Positions 28,193-38,030 are shown, counted from the stretch's first letter. The stretch is 64,000 nucleotides of DNA from Chloroflexota bacterium (GCA_024224815.1 JAAENC010000128.1:1-64000), one strand, 5' to 3'. Program-made: numbers and translations. Notes: a model not told the origin generated them from the letters alone.

Positions 28193-29118
28193 CAGAAGTA
28201 TTTTCCGCAACCGTAATTATCGGTATCCTCACATCAGGAATCCGTTTAGCAACTCCCTATCTCTACGCAGCCATTGGCGAGACTTTCGGTCAGCGTAGCG
28301 GTGTTCTTAATCTTGGTGTAGATGGGCAAATGCTCCTCGGCGCTTTTGCTGCCTTTTACGTTGCCTTCACGACAGAGAATCTCTGGCTAGGGCTTTTGGC
28401 TGCTATGATCGTTGGCGCGCTCATGGGTTTAGGGATGGCTTATGTCACAGTCAATTTGCATGCAGAACAAGGTATTAGTGGGATCGGTTTTTATCTCTTT
28501 GGCTTGGGGATGAGTGAATTACTCTTCAAAATGTTGCTTGGTACAGTTGAAACAGTAAAAGGCTTCCCGATTACACCTGTTCCTCTGCTTAGTAAAATTC
28601 CCGTAATCGGAGAGATATTCTTTCAGCAGAATATTTTAGTTTATGGTGCCTTTTTATTAGTCCCAATAGCTTGGTTTATTTTGAATAAAACTACGCTGGG
28701 GCTAAAAATTCGCTCAGTTGGAGAAAACCCCGAAGCTGCAGATTCGCTTGGTGTTAGCGTTGCACGTGTACGCTACTTTACTATTATCTTAGGTGGTACC
28801 CTCTCCGGGCTTGCGGGTGCATCCATGTCTATTGCTCTACTAAATGTTTTCCAGCAAAATATGACCAGTGGGCTGGGCTTTATCGCTGTCGCCCTTGTTT
28901 ATTTTGGTGCATGGCGTGCTTGGGGTGTTTTGGCTGGAGCATTACTTTTTAGTATGGTCAACTCCATGCAGTTATGGATGCAAGTTTTGAATATCCCCAT
29001 CCCATCAGATATTGCAGTTATGTTGCCCTATATTTTGACCATTATTGTCTTGGTCGCAACTGTTTCAAGAGTACGCGCACCATCAGCACTCACGAAGCCT
29101 TTTGACAGAGGACACTAA
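28189..29118 (+). CDS. Nucleoside-type ABC importer, permease 2 (BMP class)
   Basis: 309 residues, about eight membrane segments. The matching signature LNLGVDGQMLLGA near residue 40 identifies the YufQ/NupQ-type partner of permease 1. Coupled to permease 1 by an ATGA overlap; the binding-protein gene starts 49 bp downstream. Confidence 0.9.
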   Translation: MTEVFSATVIIGILTSGIRLATPYLYAAIGETFGQRSGVLNLGVDGQMLLGAFAAFYVAFTTENLWLGLLAAMIVGALMGLGMAYVTVNLHAEQGISGIGFYLFGLGMSELLFKMLLGTVETVKGFPITPVPLLSKIPVIGEIFFQQNILVYGAFLLVPIAWFILNKTTLGLKIRSVGENPEAADSLGVSVARVRYFTIILGGTLSGLAGASMSIALLNVFQQNMTSGLGFIAVALVYFGAWRAWGVLAGALLFSMVNSMQLWMQVLNIPIPSDIAVMLPYILTIIVLVATVSRVRAPSALTKPFDRGH

Positions 29119-29167
29119 TCATTTGTTTGTTCAACGACTTTCGTCGTATAAAAAAAAGGAGAAGAAA

Positions 29168-30208
29168 ATGAACAAGAAGAATTTGCTCGTCGTATTAGTT
29201 TTGGCCCTCGCTCTCGTATTGAGCGCATGTGGTGGCGCAGCTGCCCCCGAAGAGGTCATGGAAGAAAAACCCATGGAAGAAGAAGCGATGGATGAAATGG
29301 CAGAACCTTTCAAGGTCGCCATTATTATGCCCAGCTCTATCACAGATTTGGCTTTTAGCCAAAGCATGTTTGATGCTCTCTTAGCAGTCCAGGAAGAAAT
29401 GGGCGGCGAAAAAGCCATGGAAATCGTCTACTCAGAAGGTATGTTCGTTGTAGATGATGCTGCAGCCGCAATCCGTGACTATGCATCCGAAGGTTTCAAT
29501 TTGGTCATCGCTCATGGCTCACAATATGGGTCATCCTTGCAAGAAATCGCTCCTGACTTCCCTGAAACTTCCTTTGCTTGGGGTACAACTCTCAACACCT
29601 TTGACATGGACAATATTTTCGCTTACGAAGCTGATGCCCACGAGGGTGGCTACGTAAATGGTGTGATTGCAGCTAGCCTCTCTGAGACCGGTGTGATCGG
29701 CGTTGTAGGACCCATCGAAGCTGGCGACGCAGCACTTTACGTCAAAGGTTTTGTAGCTGGCGCAGAAGCAACCAATCCTGACATTACCGTTAACGTTAAC
29801 TGGATCGGCTCCTTCTCAGACGTTGCTCTTGCTTCCGAAGCTGCAAATACACACGTTGCTGCAGGCGCAGATGTCCTCACCGGCACAGCCCAAATGGTTG
29901 TTGGTGCAGTTGGTGTTGCCGAAGAAAATGGCGCACTTTGGTTCGGCACGCAAGCCAGCCAGACTTCCCTCGCTCCTGATGTTGTTGTAGCCAATCAGGT
30001 TTATGACTGGAGCGTAGCGCTCGACGAAATGCTTGCCCTCATCGCTGAAGGCACATACGGCGGCGAAGCATACACCATCACACTTGAAAATGGTGGTTTG
30101 TTGATGGATTACAACGGTGGCTACGAGCTTCCCGAAGATGTCAAAGCCGCTGCAGACGCAGCAGTCGCAGGCATCATTGATGGCTCCATTGTTGTTCCTG
30201 TAGAATAA
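29168..30208 (+). CDS. BMP family nucleoside-binding lipoprotein
   Basis: 346 residues. Lipobox LVLSAC near residue 19; then a short acidic Glu/Met-rich linker and a BMP (PnrA/BmpA) fold: FKVAIIMPSSITDLAFSQS, then LVIAHGSQYGSS, EAGDAALYVKGFVAGA. Known relatives bind purine nucleosides. AAAAGGAG precedes ATG 29168. A perfect hairpin terminator follows, then the ATPase gene. The gene order permease, permease, BMP, ATPase differs from the usual BMP-first order. Confidence 0.92.
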   Translation: MNKKNLLVVLVLALALVLSACGGAAAPEEVMEEKPMEEEAMDEMAEPFKVAIIMPSSITDLAFSQSMFDALLAVQEEMGGEKAMEIVYSEGMFVVDDAAAAIRDYASEGFNLVIAHGSQYGSSLQEIAPDFPETSFAWGTTLNTFDMDNIFAYEADAHEGGYVNGVIAASLSETGVIGVVGPIEAGDAALYVKGFVAGAEATNPDITVNVNWIGSFSDVALASEAANTHVAAGADVLTGTAQMVVGAVGVAEENGALWFGTQASQTSLAPDVVVANQVYDWSVALDEMLALIAEGTYGGEAYTITLENGGLLMDYNGGYELPEDVKAAADAAVAGIIDGSIVVPVE

Positions 30209-30218
30209 ATTAAGTTAG

Positions 30219-30252
30219 ACCTGACAGCTTTCTAAAAGCTGTCAGGTCTTTT
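30219..30252 (+). terminator. Terminator between BMP and ATPase genes; repeated hairpin
   Basis: The same 29-nt perfect hairpin as at 10856-10884 (13-bp stem, loop CTA), followed by CTTTTCT. Confidence 0.88.
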
Positions 30253-30388
30253 CTGAAAAGTCCATAAATAGGATTTTAAGAACTTTTCAGAGAAAAAACA
30301 GATATTCTGTCTCGCTCGTGACCTTAACTTGCTACCCTTTAATGAAAATTAGTTTAGAAAAACAAATTCCGTTAAATAGGACAAACCA

Positions 30389-31936
30389 ATGACCGATAAC
30401 AAGCTCCCCTCAGGACACACCCGAATTGACACCCTCGAAATGCGTGGAATCACTAAACGCTTCCCCGGCGTTATCGCCAACAACAAAGTAGATTTTAACG
30501 TCCGCTCTGGCGAAGTACACGCTCTTTTAGGCGAGAACGGTGCGGGGAAAAGTACCCTCATGAAAGTCCTCTACGGCATGTATGGGCCTGAAGAAGGTGA
30601 GATTTTCCTGAATGGAAATCAAATCACCATTGAATCCCCGACAGATTCTATCAATCAGGGTATTGGGATGATCCACCAACACTTTATGCTCGTGGAAACG
30701 CTCACCGTTGCTGAAAATGTAGCTTTGGGCCTTCCCTCCTCGCGCGGATTTTTGACCGACCTGGACAAAGTCTCTGAACGCATTTTGGAGCTTGCCGATA
30801 TTTACGGTTTACAAATTGACCCAGATGCCTATATTTGGCAGCTTTCGGTTGGGCAGCAACAGCGTGTAGAAATTATCAAAGCCCTATATCGTGGAGCAGC
30901 ATTGCTCATTCTCGACGAACCTACAGCCGTTCTCACCCCGCAAGAAGTAGATGAGTTTTTCGTCATCATGCGCCAAATGGTTGCTGATGGACATGCCCTG
31001 ATTTTCATTTCGCATAAATTGCATGAGATCATGGATATTTGTGACCGCGTTACTGTTTTGCGTGATGGTGAGCTTGTGGGCACCAAGATCATTAAAGAGA
31101 TCACGAAGTCAGAATTAGCCAACTGGATGGTGGGGCGCGAAGTCAGCATGACGCGAGAACTCGAAGATGTTGAGCGTGGTGAAGCGCGTTTGGTTCTCGA
31201 TCATGTTTCCTGCGACAGTGATCGTGGAACGCCCGCATTGCGCGATGTTTCAATTAATGTTTATGCAGGCGAGATTTTGGGGTTGGCAGGAATTTCCGGG
31301 AACGGACAACGTGAATTAGCGGAAGCAGTTACCGGGCTACGTCCGGTTACGAAAGGGAGAGTGCTTCTCGAAGATGAAGATGTTACTCATTTCCGACCAG
31401 GCGAAGTAACCGAGCGGATGTTATCCTATATCCCCGAAGAGCGCATGAAAGACGGGATGATCAAAGATTTTTCCATCTCAGAGAATATGGTTTTGCGTGA
31501 GCATCATATCAGCCCTTTTGCTGAAAAAGGCTTTTTGATGTTGAAGAATATAGCAGAGCATACTGACTCTATGATCCAAAAATTCCGTGTGAAAACCCCA
31601 TCAAGAGAAACAAAGGCGGGCAGCCTTTCTGGTGGGAATATCCAAAAAGTGGTTTTGGCGCGTGAAATTTCTCGTAACCCGCGTGTACTTTTAGCAGCCC
31701 AACCAACACGTGGCCTTGATGTGGGTGCGACAGAATATGTTCATGCCCAATTGCTTGAGCAGCGAAAAAATGGCACGGCAATTATGATGGTTTCTGAAGA
31801 TCTCGATGAAGTAATGGCTCTCTCTGATCGTATTGCTGTTATTTGCGAAGGCGAAATTATGGGGATCGTACCGCGAGACGAAGCCACTCCGCAAAAACTG
31901 GGTCTAATGATGGCTGGTGAAAGCGGCGAAGAGTAA
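30389..31936 (+). CDS. Nucleoside-type ABC importer, double ATP-binding protein
   Basis: 515 residues with two ATPase halves. Half 1: Walker A GENGAGKSTLMK, signature LSVGQQQRVEI, Walker B LLILDEPTAVL. Half 2 is altered as in all sugar/nucleoside ATPases of this class: the P-loop region reads GISGNGQRELA, signature SLSGGNIQKVVLARE. It belongs with the BMP protein and the two permeases upstream (YufO-like). The 180-bp gap with a terminator gives it partial or separate expression. Confidence 0.92.
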   Translation: MTDNKLPSGHTRIDTLEMRGITKRFPGVIANNKVDFNVRSGEVHALLGENGAGKSTLMKVLYGMYGPEEGEIFLNGNQITIESPTDSINQGIGMIHQHFMLVETLTVAENVALGLPSSRGFLTDLDKVSERILELADIYGLQIDPDAYIWQLSVGQQQRVEIIKALYRGAALLILDEPTAVLTPQEVDEFFVIMRQMVADGHALIFISHKLHEIMDICDRVTVLRDGELVGTKIIKEITKSELANWMVGREVSMTRELEDVERGEARLVLDHVSCDSDRGTPALRDVSINVYAGEILGLAGISGNGQRELAEAVTGLRPVTKGRVLLEDEDVTHFRPGEVTERMLSYIPEERMKDGMIKDFSISENMVLREHHISPFAEKGFLMLKNIAEHTDSMIQKFRVKTPSRETKAGSLSGGNIQKVVLAREISRNPRVLLAAQPTRGLDVGATEYVHAQLLEQRKNGTAIMMVSEDLDEVMALSDRIAVICEGEIMGIVPRDEATPQKLGLMMAGESGEE

Positions 31937-31956
31937 AAGCTAGTAATCAAAAATAA

Positions 31957-31995
31957 AAAAGGATGTCTTGCTAAGAAGCTAAGACATCCTTTTTC
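31957..31995. terminator. Bidirectional terminator
   Basis: AAAAGGATGTCTT, 11-nt loop, AAGACATCCTTTT between convergent genes. Confidence 0.85.
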
Positions 31996-32019
31996 TTTGC
32001 ATCAAATCAGATGTGGAAA

Positions 32020-33102
32020 TTATTCTTCAGCATCCACTTTGGGTACATAAAGTGAACTGCCTTGAATGGTTAACATAACTTCGTTCCAGAAATCATCAAG
32101 ATCGTCGTAAATATAGAGGCGTTCCAGTTCTGAGCGGGCTGTTTCAAGATCGCCGAGATAGATATAGTCAAGTGAGAGGGGCAATATACTGCATTTGCTG
32201 GTTTCATCCCATTCGCCGTTTTCAAAGGTTTCTGCTTTTGAGACTCTTTCTGCTGTTTTGGTATCTCTCAAAATGTCCTCTGCGTATTCTTCTGGGAAGT
32301 TTGGGCTGTCAGGGAGATAACTTTCTTTTTCTGCGTTATAGCTCATAATAACTTTTGCAAAAGGAGAGCTGGCAAAGGAGCAATACTTGTAGGCAAAAAT
32401 ATCATCGGCTGTGATGAATTCGTAAATGCCATCTTCGTCGAGGTCTTCGAATTCTCCGCTGGCATTTGATTCTTCTGTTTTCAAGATCAGCGTTGGTGTT
32501 TCTCCGAGACTATAAACGTGGGTGCTAAAACAACAATGTGCGCCGCCCGAATAGGTCTCTACGATCACTTCTGGATATCCGTCACCGTTAATATCTGTGC
32601 TGCTTAGGGGAACGATTTCAGCGGCTTGCTCGATCTTGATGCTTTCCATGCCATTTTTTTCGATCAGGATCAAATCTTCAAAGCCGACTTCGCTGTTGGT
32701 GTGTCGCCAGTAGCGGATCCCGTATGCGCCGATCGAGACTTCATTTTCTAGTCTATAGCTTTCTCCGGGAGATTGCGCTGGCGGCGGAACAGGTTTTTCT
32801 TCTTCTATCAGGTCGCTGGGGTTGCGTTCGGGTGTTTGTGTGGGTTTTGGTGTGGCTGTGTAGTTGGCTACTACTGTTGCTCTTTGAGCCGCAGATTCTG
32901 TTTGGGTTGCAGGAATATTTGGGGTGGGGCTAAAAAGCAAGGCGAGAGCTGTTTGTGTTGCAATACTCGATTCGGTCTCCGCGGCAGATGTCAACATAGC
33001 GGGAGCAAGTGTTGGGCTTGGGGGCGAAACGGGTGCAAAAAGTCCACAGCCGAGGCTGAAAAACATCAAAAAAGCGAGCAGTAGTTTTGTGCGTTCTCTC
33101 AT
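32020..33102 (-). CDS. Lipoprotein with FG-GAP/calcium-loop-like repeats
   Basis: 360 residues. Lipobox MFFSLGC puts Cys at residue 19. A Pro/Thr linker (to about residue 110) leads to a folded part with two Asp-rich loops, DINGDGYPEVIVET and DLDEDGIYEF, as found in integrin-alpha-like (FG-GAP) beta-propeller repeats. A paired-cysteine segment (GGAHCCFSTH) lies in the first loop. The tail is helical. Probably an anchored secreted protein of unknown role. Last gene of the operon that starts at 36529. Confidence 0.65.
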   Translation of the reverse strand: MRERTKLLLAFLMFFSLGCGLFAPVSPPSPTLAPAMLTSAAETESSIATQTALALLFSPTPNIPATQTESAAQRATVVANYTATPKPTQTPERNPSDLIEEEKPVPPPAQSPGESYRLENEVSIGAYGIRYWRHTNSEVGFEDLILIEKNGMESIKIEQAAEIVPLSSTDINGDGYPEVIVETYSGGAHCCFSTHVYSLGETPTLILKTEESNASGEFEDLDEDGIYEFITADDIFAYKYCSFASSPFAKVIMSYNAEKESYLPDSPNFPEEYAEDILRDTKTAERVSKAETFENGEWDETSKCSILPLSLDYIYLGDLETARSELERLYIYDDLDDFWNEVMLTIQGSSLYVPKVDAEE

Positions 33103-33124
33103 TCTTATCTCCTGTGTGGGGCTT

Positions 33125-34831
33125 TTATTTTCCCTGCCACCATTTGAAGTTTTTCAAAACAGAGCCGCCTAAAAATTCTTTGGCGAGCGAATTTTCAGGC
33201 ACGAGGTCCGGGTCTAGAATCAGGAACCATTCGAGAAAAGCGAGTAGGCGTTTGGCTTCTACATATTCGGATGTGCCGTGCGGAACCTGGCGCAAGAGCG
33301 GTTCCGCGAAAGGTTTTAGCGCGGCTAATTCATAAGCGAGGGCCGAGTTGAACATAATATCGGCATTTTCCTGATAGGGGAAAATATGCCGTTTTTCACC
33401 GCGGCGCACTGATTCCCAGCGAGAAATGGTTTCTTGGGCTGTATAACCACGCTCGCGGGCATCGCGCACAATGCGGCGAATAAGGCGTGTGTCGGTGGTT
33501 GAAACGCGATTGTGACGGTCAAGATTGAGTTGGGTGAGCGCAGAAATATAAATGCGAAAGGCTTGGTCTCGAAGTATGTCGGGGATTAGGCGTGGGTTCA
33601 TCCCGTGGATGCCTTCAAGAATAATAAGTTGCCCTTCTCGAAGTTGAATTTCTTCACCTTTTTCACTTACACCGCTTTTGAAATTGTAGCGTGGTAGCTG
33701 AACCCGCTCGCCACTCGCCAGTTTTTGCAGATGTTCTGCAAGTAAAGGTAAATTAAGGGCTTCGATTACTTCAAAATCGAGTTCGCCGTGCTCATCGCGC
33801 GGTGTTTTTGCGCGATCTACAAAATAATTATCCAGCTCAAGCGGGAAAGGGGAAATACCCCTTGCCAATAATTGCACCGTTAATCGGCGTGAAAAAGTCG
33901 TCTTCCCGGAAGATGAAGGACCAGCAATTAAAATTAGGCGCAGTTTATCGCGGTTCTTGGCGATTTGCCGTGCTACAGAGGCAATATGCATCTCGTGCAA
34001 GGCTTCCGAAACCAGCACAATTTCTTGCGCACGCCCATCTACAATAGCTTCATTTAGCGCACCGGCATTGTCGATTCCCAGCTTTGTCATCCAATCGCCA
34101 TAGCGTCGAAAAGCACTCAGCAATTGCGGATAATCGCCCATCGGCAACAACTCTTTTGGCGCATGGCGGCGCGGAAAACGCAAAACAAACCCGCCCTTAC
34201 TTTCTTGCAAATCAAACCATTTTAAATAGCCCGTTGAAGGCACCATATAGCCGTGGTGGTAATCCATATGATCACCAAGCCTATACATAGTTAAATAATC
34301 TTTTTTTCGATGTGCCAAAAGAGCGATTTTATCTGTATGCCCCAGTGCTTCAAAATGCTGGATGGCTTCTTTAAGCGGAATCTCTTCTCGGATAAAATCC
34401 GCATCGCGCTTAACCTCGGCTTGCATCCGTTTAGAAAGCATCTCTAACTCTTCAGCAGATAGCATTTCCCGTCCCCGCACCTGACAATAATATCCCCCCG
34501 AGCCAACGGAGTGATCAATGGTCAATTCCCCTGTATGAAAGAGTTGCTGAAAGGCAGCTTCGAGCAAAAAAGTGAGCGAGCGTCTATATATCCGCGCGCC
34601 ATCTGCAGTGTTGGTTCTAACGGGCTTAAGTGTTGATTCGCGCTCTATCTTATAGTGCATTTCACGCAGATCGCCGTTAACGATGGCCGCAACAATGGGC
34701 GCGCTGGCATTATTGTCGAGCCTTTTAACAAAATCTTCTATACTTGTCCCGCGTTTGCCGCGCAAGGTCTGTCCACTAGAGAGATGGACGTCTACATTTT
34801 CGCTGGGTTCTGTTATCTTGATTTCATTCAT
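33125..34831 (-). CDS. Nucleoside kinase with TGS/threonyl-tRNA-synthetase-like N-terminal domains
   Basis: 568 residues. The first 70 resemble a TGS domain (VDVHLSSGQTLRGKRGTSIEDF), the next 170 resemble the second additional domain of threonyl-tRNA synthetase (FQQLFHTGELTIDHSVGSGG), and the C-terminal 280 form a uridine-kinase P-loop domain (LIAGPSSSGKTTFSRRL). This three-part fusion is known in some Firmicutes, Thermotogae and Chloroflexota and probably phosphorylates uridine or cytidine. It starts 2 bp after the ketopantoate reductase gene. Confidence 0.87.
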   Translation of the reverse strand: MNEIKITEPSENVDVHLSSGQTLRGKRGTSIEDFVKRLDNNASAPIVAAIVNGDLREMHYKIERESTLKPVRTNTADGARIYRRSLTFLLEAAFQQLFHTGELTIDHSVGSGGYYCQVRGREMLSAEELEMLSKRMQAEVKRDADFIREEIPLKEAIQHFEALGHTDKIALLAHRKKDYLTMYRLGDHMDYHHGYMVPSTGYLKWFDLQESKGGFVLRFPRRHAPKELLPMGDYPQLLSAFRRYGDWMTKLGIDNAGALNEAIVDGRAQEIVLVSEALHEMHIASVARQIAKNRDKLRLILIAGPSSSGKTTFSRRLTVQLLARGISPFPLELDNYFVDRAKTPRDEHGELDFEVIEALNLPLLAEHLQKLASGERVQLPRYNFKSGVSEKGEEIQLREGQLIILEGIHGMNPRLIPDILRDQAFRIYISALTQLNLDRHNRVSTTDTRLIRRIVRDARERGYTAQETISRWESVRRGEKRHIFPYQENADIMFNSALAYELAALKPFAEPLLRQVPHGTSEYVEAKRLLAFLEWFLILDPDLVPENSLAKEFLGGSVLKNFKWWQGK

Positions 34832-34833
34832 AA

Positions 34834-35892
34834 TTAGACTTGGCCTAATAGTTTTTCAGTTTTCTTTGCGTACTCTTCGAGCGGGATCTCGGCATTTGTC
34901 ATTGCAAGTAATGTGTAATTAAGTAGCGCGTTGATCGGGGTTGCCACTTTTGTTTTTTCTCCTGCGCGGACAACTGCGCCGTTGAGATAATCCACTTCCG
35001 ATTTACCGCGCCCTGAGTGAAGATCAATATGGAAGGAGGGCATTTTACCGCCACGTCCGCCACCCAGTTTTTTTGCAGCAAGTGGACGCAACCAAAGTGG
35101 CCCTTTTGCTGCTAAAGCTAAAGCCTTGACAGGTGTGCCTGGCAAATTGACAACGTTGATGTTTTGCGCATCCATCACCGCGAGGCTTTCTTGAAGCATT
35201 TTCATTTCGAATGCGTAGATGTCGTTGCTGGCAAAAAGCTCGGCGGGTGACATATCGAGAATGGCAGATGTAGCGTTACCAACTAAATTGGTGAGCATTT
35301 TTGACCATTTCATATCTGCTGCGCGTTCGTAGAGTTTTGCATTTAGAAAAGCGGCGTTCATGGCTTTGACCAATCTTTCCGCTATCGGATGTTCATTTGC
35401 AACACCGATGCCGCGTAATTTTTCGAGCACAATATCCCCTGCATCACGCCGCCCGATAGCGGATGTGACGGTTCCAGCAATTACATTTTCTGGCCCAAGA
35501 ATTTCAGCGATGGCGGGTTCGTTATCTACGCCGTTTTGTAGGCAGAGAACGGGCGGCATTTTTTCAGCGAGGGGGGCTATATCTTCGAGGGCGATTTCGG
35601 TGTCGTAGGATTTCAGGGCGAAAAGAGCGATGTCGAAGGGGCCATAGTCGAGGGCTTTTGCGAGGGAATCGGCAAAAACCAGATCGGCGGGGGGGATCAA
35701 ATCGGATGCTGAGGTGTTGCGCCGTGAATCTAAACTGAGATCAAGCCGAAGGCCACGAGCGTTTAACGCTTCGGCGATGTTGGGGCGTTCGACAAAGATG
35801 ACTTCGTGTCCATCCAGTGCGAGGCTCCCGCCTATGTAGGTTCCAATCGCCCCTGCCCCAAAAGATAGGATTTTTAGGGGGGGATTACTCAT
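34834..35892 (-). CDS. 2-dehydropantoate 2-reductase family
   Basis: 352 residues. The NADPH-binding GAGAIGTYIGG is at the N-terminus, followed by FALKSYDTEIAL and LCLQNGVDNE, as in ApbA/PanE. The catalytic Lys region is visible in DMKWSKMLTNLVGNATSA. The family reduces ketopantoate for pantothenate synthesis, but related 2-keto acid reductases share the fold; no other pan gene is nearby. It overlaps the upstream phosphatase gene by 8 nt. Confidence 0.82.
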   Translation of the reverse strand: MSNPPLKILSFGAGAIGTYIGGSLALDGHEVIFVERPNIAEALNARGLRLDLSLDSRRNTSASDLIPPADLVFADSLAKALDYGPFDIALFALKSYDTEIALEDIAPLAEKMPPVLCLQNGVDNEPAIAEILGPENVIAGTVTSAIGRRDAGDIVLEKLRGIGVANEHPIAERLVKAMNAAFLNAKLYERAADMKWSKMLTNLVGNATSAILDMSPAELFASNDIYAFEMKMLQESLAVMDAQNINVVNLPGTPVKALALAAKGPLWLRPLAAKKLGGGRGGKMPSFHIDLHSGRGKSEVDYLNGAVVRAGEKTKVATPINALLNYTLLAMTNAEIPLEEYAKKTEKLLGQV

Positions 35893-36529
35893 CTTCTCTC
35901 CAGTGATTTTGGTCGTTTAGGCCTTCGATATACCAACGGTGCGAGCGGGCGACATAAGTTGCGCTGGCGAAGGCTGAATTGCTGAATCGGAATTGTGCGC
36001 CCTGATAATTGGCTTGCGGGACAACGCCGACGATGGCTTTCATGGTGAAATTAAGCATTGCTCCGTGCGAGACAATGAGATAGCGACCGTAGGGGCGTAG
36101 GAGCAAAGATTGTAAGGCGTGCCCAGCACGAAGGAAGAGTTCCCAGTCTCCTTCTCCGTTTCCCGCAAAAATTTGATAGGGGTTTTTAAAGTGGGGCTGC
36201 GGTAATAATTTGCGCCCTTCTGCGTGTTTCATGCCGGTAACTTTGCCGTTGTGGCGCTCCATCCAGATCGGGTCAAATTCGTCGATAGGGAGATTGAGTG
36301 CTTCGCTGATAATTTCTGCTGTTTCGCGGGTGCGGCTGAGCGGGGAGGAGATGACGTAGTCGAATTTGCGTTTTTCTTCCTGCCAGCGGGCGGCGAGGGC
36401 GTGGGCTTGTTTCTTTCCGCGTTCTGTGAGGGGAAAATCGCCTTGCCCTTGAAAATAGCCTTCGGCATTGCCAGTGGATTCGGCATGACGAAGGAATGTG
36501 ATTCTGTGATGTTTATCTTTTTTAGCCAT
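35885..36529 (-). CDS. Histidine phosphatase (phosphoglycerate-mutase-like)
   Basis: 214 residues. The phospho-acceptor is in FLRHAESTGNAEGYFQGQGD, the second His in LIVSHGAMLNF near residue 152. The length and the FQGQGDFPLTERG segment fit alpha-ribazole phosphatase or a broad-specificity phosphatase of the PhoE type. First gene of the four-gene minus-strand operon. Confidence 0.85.
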   Translation of the reverse strand: MAKKDKHHRITFLRHAESTGNAEGYFQGQGDFPLTERGKKQAHALAARWQEEKRKFDYVISSPLSRTRETAEIISEALNLPIDEFDPIWMERHNGKVTGMKHAEGRKLLPQPHFKNPYQIFAGNGEGDWELFLRAGHALQSLLLRPYGRYLIVSHGAMLNFTMKAIVGVVPQANYQGAQFRFSNSAFASATYVARSHRWYIEGLNDQNHWREDE

Positions 36530-36633
36530 AGGGAGCTATTTTATCAGCTTTTGGGTTTTAGTTTTTAGCGAAAAGGTGATGTTTTTATCGTGGTAAACTG
36601 TTTTGAAAAATGATAAGTGATGGGTGATAAGCA

Positions 36634-36709
36634 ATTAGGACTTTCGCTCAATCCGGAGTGCGTCGCACCAGTAGAGATTGAAATCTCTGCTGATACAGGA
36701 AGTCCAATT
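36634..36709. repeat. Dispersed inverted-repeat element, family 2
   Basis: Outer arms GGACTT and AAGTCC (36638 and 36700) and a perfect inner palindrome AGAGATT-GA-AATCTCT at 36673-36688. The intergenic region 36530-36800 shows no other feature. Confidence 0.6.
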
Positions 36710-36800
36710 AATCGGGCTTTTTATCTGAGCAGAAAATTCATTTTCGGTTGTTCTTGATGCATAGATTTCACCTATTATTCGTTAACCTTAGAGGTAAAAA

Positions 36801-37382
36801 ATGATCTGGTTGATTTTATCTGTAGTCTTTTGGGGAATTGTCCATTCAGTGATGGCTTCGTTGAAATTTAAAGCCACGCTTGAGAAATTGCTTGGTAAGA
36901 AAGTGATGCGCTTTTATCGTCTTTTCTATAATGTCTTTTCAGCAATCTCTTTTTTGCCCATTCTTTGGCTGATGCGTGTTATGCCCGACCACACGCTTTA
37001 CGAAATCTCTGCACCGTGGCTCTATGTGATGCTCTTCGGACAATTTCTTGCTCTTGTTGGCTTGATCGTTGGCTTATTCCAAACCGATGTCTGGGAATTT
37101 ACCGGGCTACGTCAAATCATTGCGCCAAATGGCGAAGAAAATGGAAAATTGGTCATTAAAGGTCTTTATAAATATGTGCGCCATCCGCTTTATACTTTTG
37201 GCTTGCTCTTTATTTGGTTGACTCCCGTGATGACAATCAATATGCTCGTGATGTATATCTCGGCGACGATTTATATCGTTATCGGCGCATATTTTGAAGA
37301 GCGGAAATTGCTGCGTGAGTTTGGGAATGCCTACGTGGCGTATCAGTCGAATACGCCGATGTTATTGCCGAGATTGTGGTAA
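36801..37382 (+). CDS. Membrane methyltransferase (isoprenylcysteine methyltransferase/NnrU-like)
   Basis: 193 residues, about five membrane segments. The conserved KGLYKYVRHPLYTFGLL near residue 120 and the final FEERKLLREFGNAYVAYQ are the two signature regions of the ICMT/PEMT fold, which uses S-adenosylmethionine. Bacterial substrates of this group are mostly unknown. It has AGAGG upstream of ATG 36801 and is a single gene. Confidence 0.8.
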   Translation: MIWLILSVVFWGIVHSVMASLKFKATLEKLLGKKVMRFYRLFYNVFSAISFLPILWLMRVMPDHTLYEISAPWLYVMLFGQFLALVGLIVGLFQTDVWEFTGLRQIIAPNGEENGKLVIKGLYKYVRHPLYTFGLLFIWLTPVMTINMLVMYISATIYIVIGAYFEERKLLREFGNAYVAYQSNTPMLLPRLW

Positions 37383-37457
37383 AGTGCATTTCATCTTCTT
37401 TTGATATGCGTGCTTTATGCCTAACCTTTACTGCTCTTTTATTAAATAGGAAATTTC

Positions 37458-38030
37458 ATGGATGAAATATCAAATAAAATAATCATTGAAAAAATACTAG
37501 CATATATCGCATTTTCAATTATCGCGGCGACCCCATCTGTTTCTTGGACGTACTTTTTTATAAGCTTAGGGATAAGCACTGTAGCCCTTGTTTCGGGAAT
37601 ATACGGTAATCTTAAACGCAATAAAGAACTAACCCTTTTACATCACTTATCAATTATTATGATGTTGGGAGTATATGCATTGAATTTACTGGATGCGTCT
37701 ATAGGCTTATCTTGGAATTTACTCAGGTGGTTCTCGCTGAGTATTTTGATAGTAGTGACTTTGCCATTTATTAATAAAAGACTATCCGAGTTTCTTTATA
37801 GAGAACAAGTAGCTCCTCAAACAATAATAGGGAGAATGATAATAATTGTATCTCTAGCCATTGCTCCATTTGCCGGGGTTATAGGCGCGTCTTTTGGGTC
37901 ACTTGGGGGCAATCAAGGAATTTTTGCTGTTGCTGGATTTTTGATGAGCTTTGCTACATTAGGAGGAGTTTTTTTTAATTTTCACAGATACGCTACAGAT
38001 CAATTTAGATGGATAGTCCGCAATAAGTGA
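37458..38030 (+). CDS. Membrane protein of unknown function
   Basis: 190 residues with about six hydrophobic segments. Start ATG 37458 follows an AGGAA. No family recognised. It is A+T-richer in codon use than its neighbours, which may hint at a recent acquisition. Confidence 0.55.
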   Translation: MDEISNKIIIEKILAYIAFSIIAATPSVSWTYFFISLGISTVALVSGIYGNLKRNKELTLLHHLSIIMMLGVYALNLLDASIGLSWNLLRWFSLSILIVVTLPFINKRLSEFLYREQVAPQTIIGRMIIIVSLAIAPFAGVIGASFGSLGGNQGIFAVAGFLMSFATLGGVFFNFHRYATDQFRWIVRNK

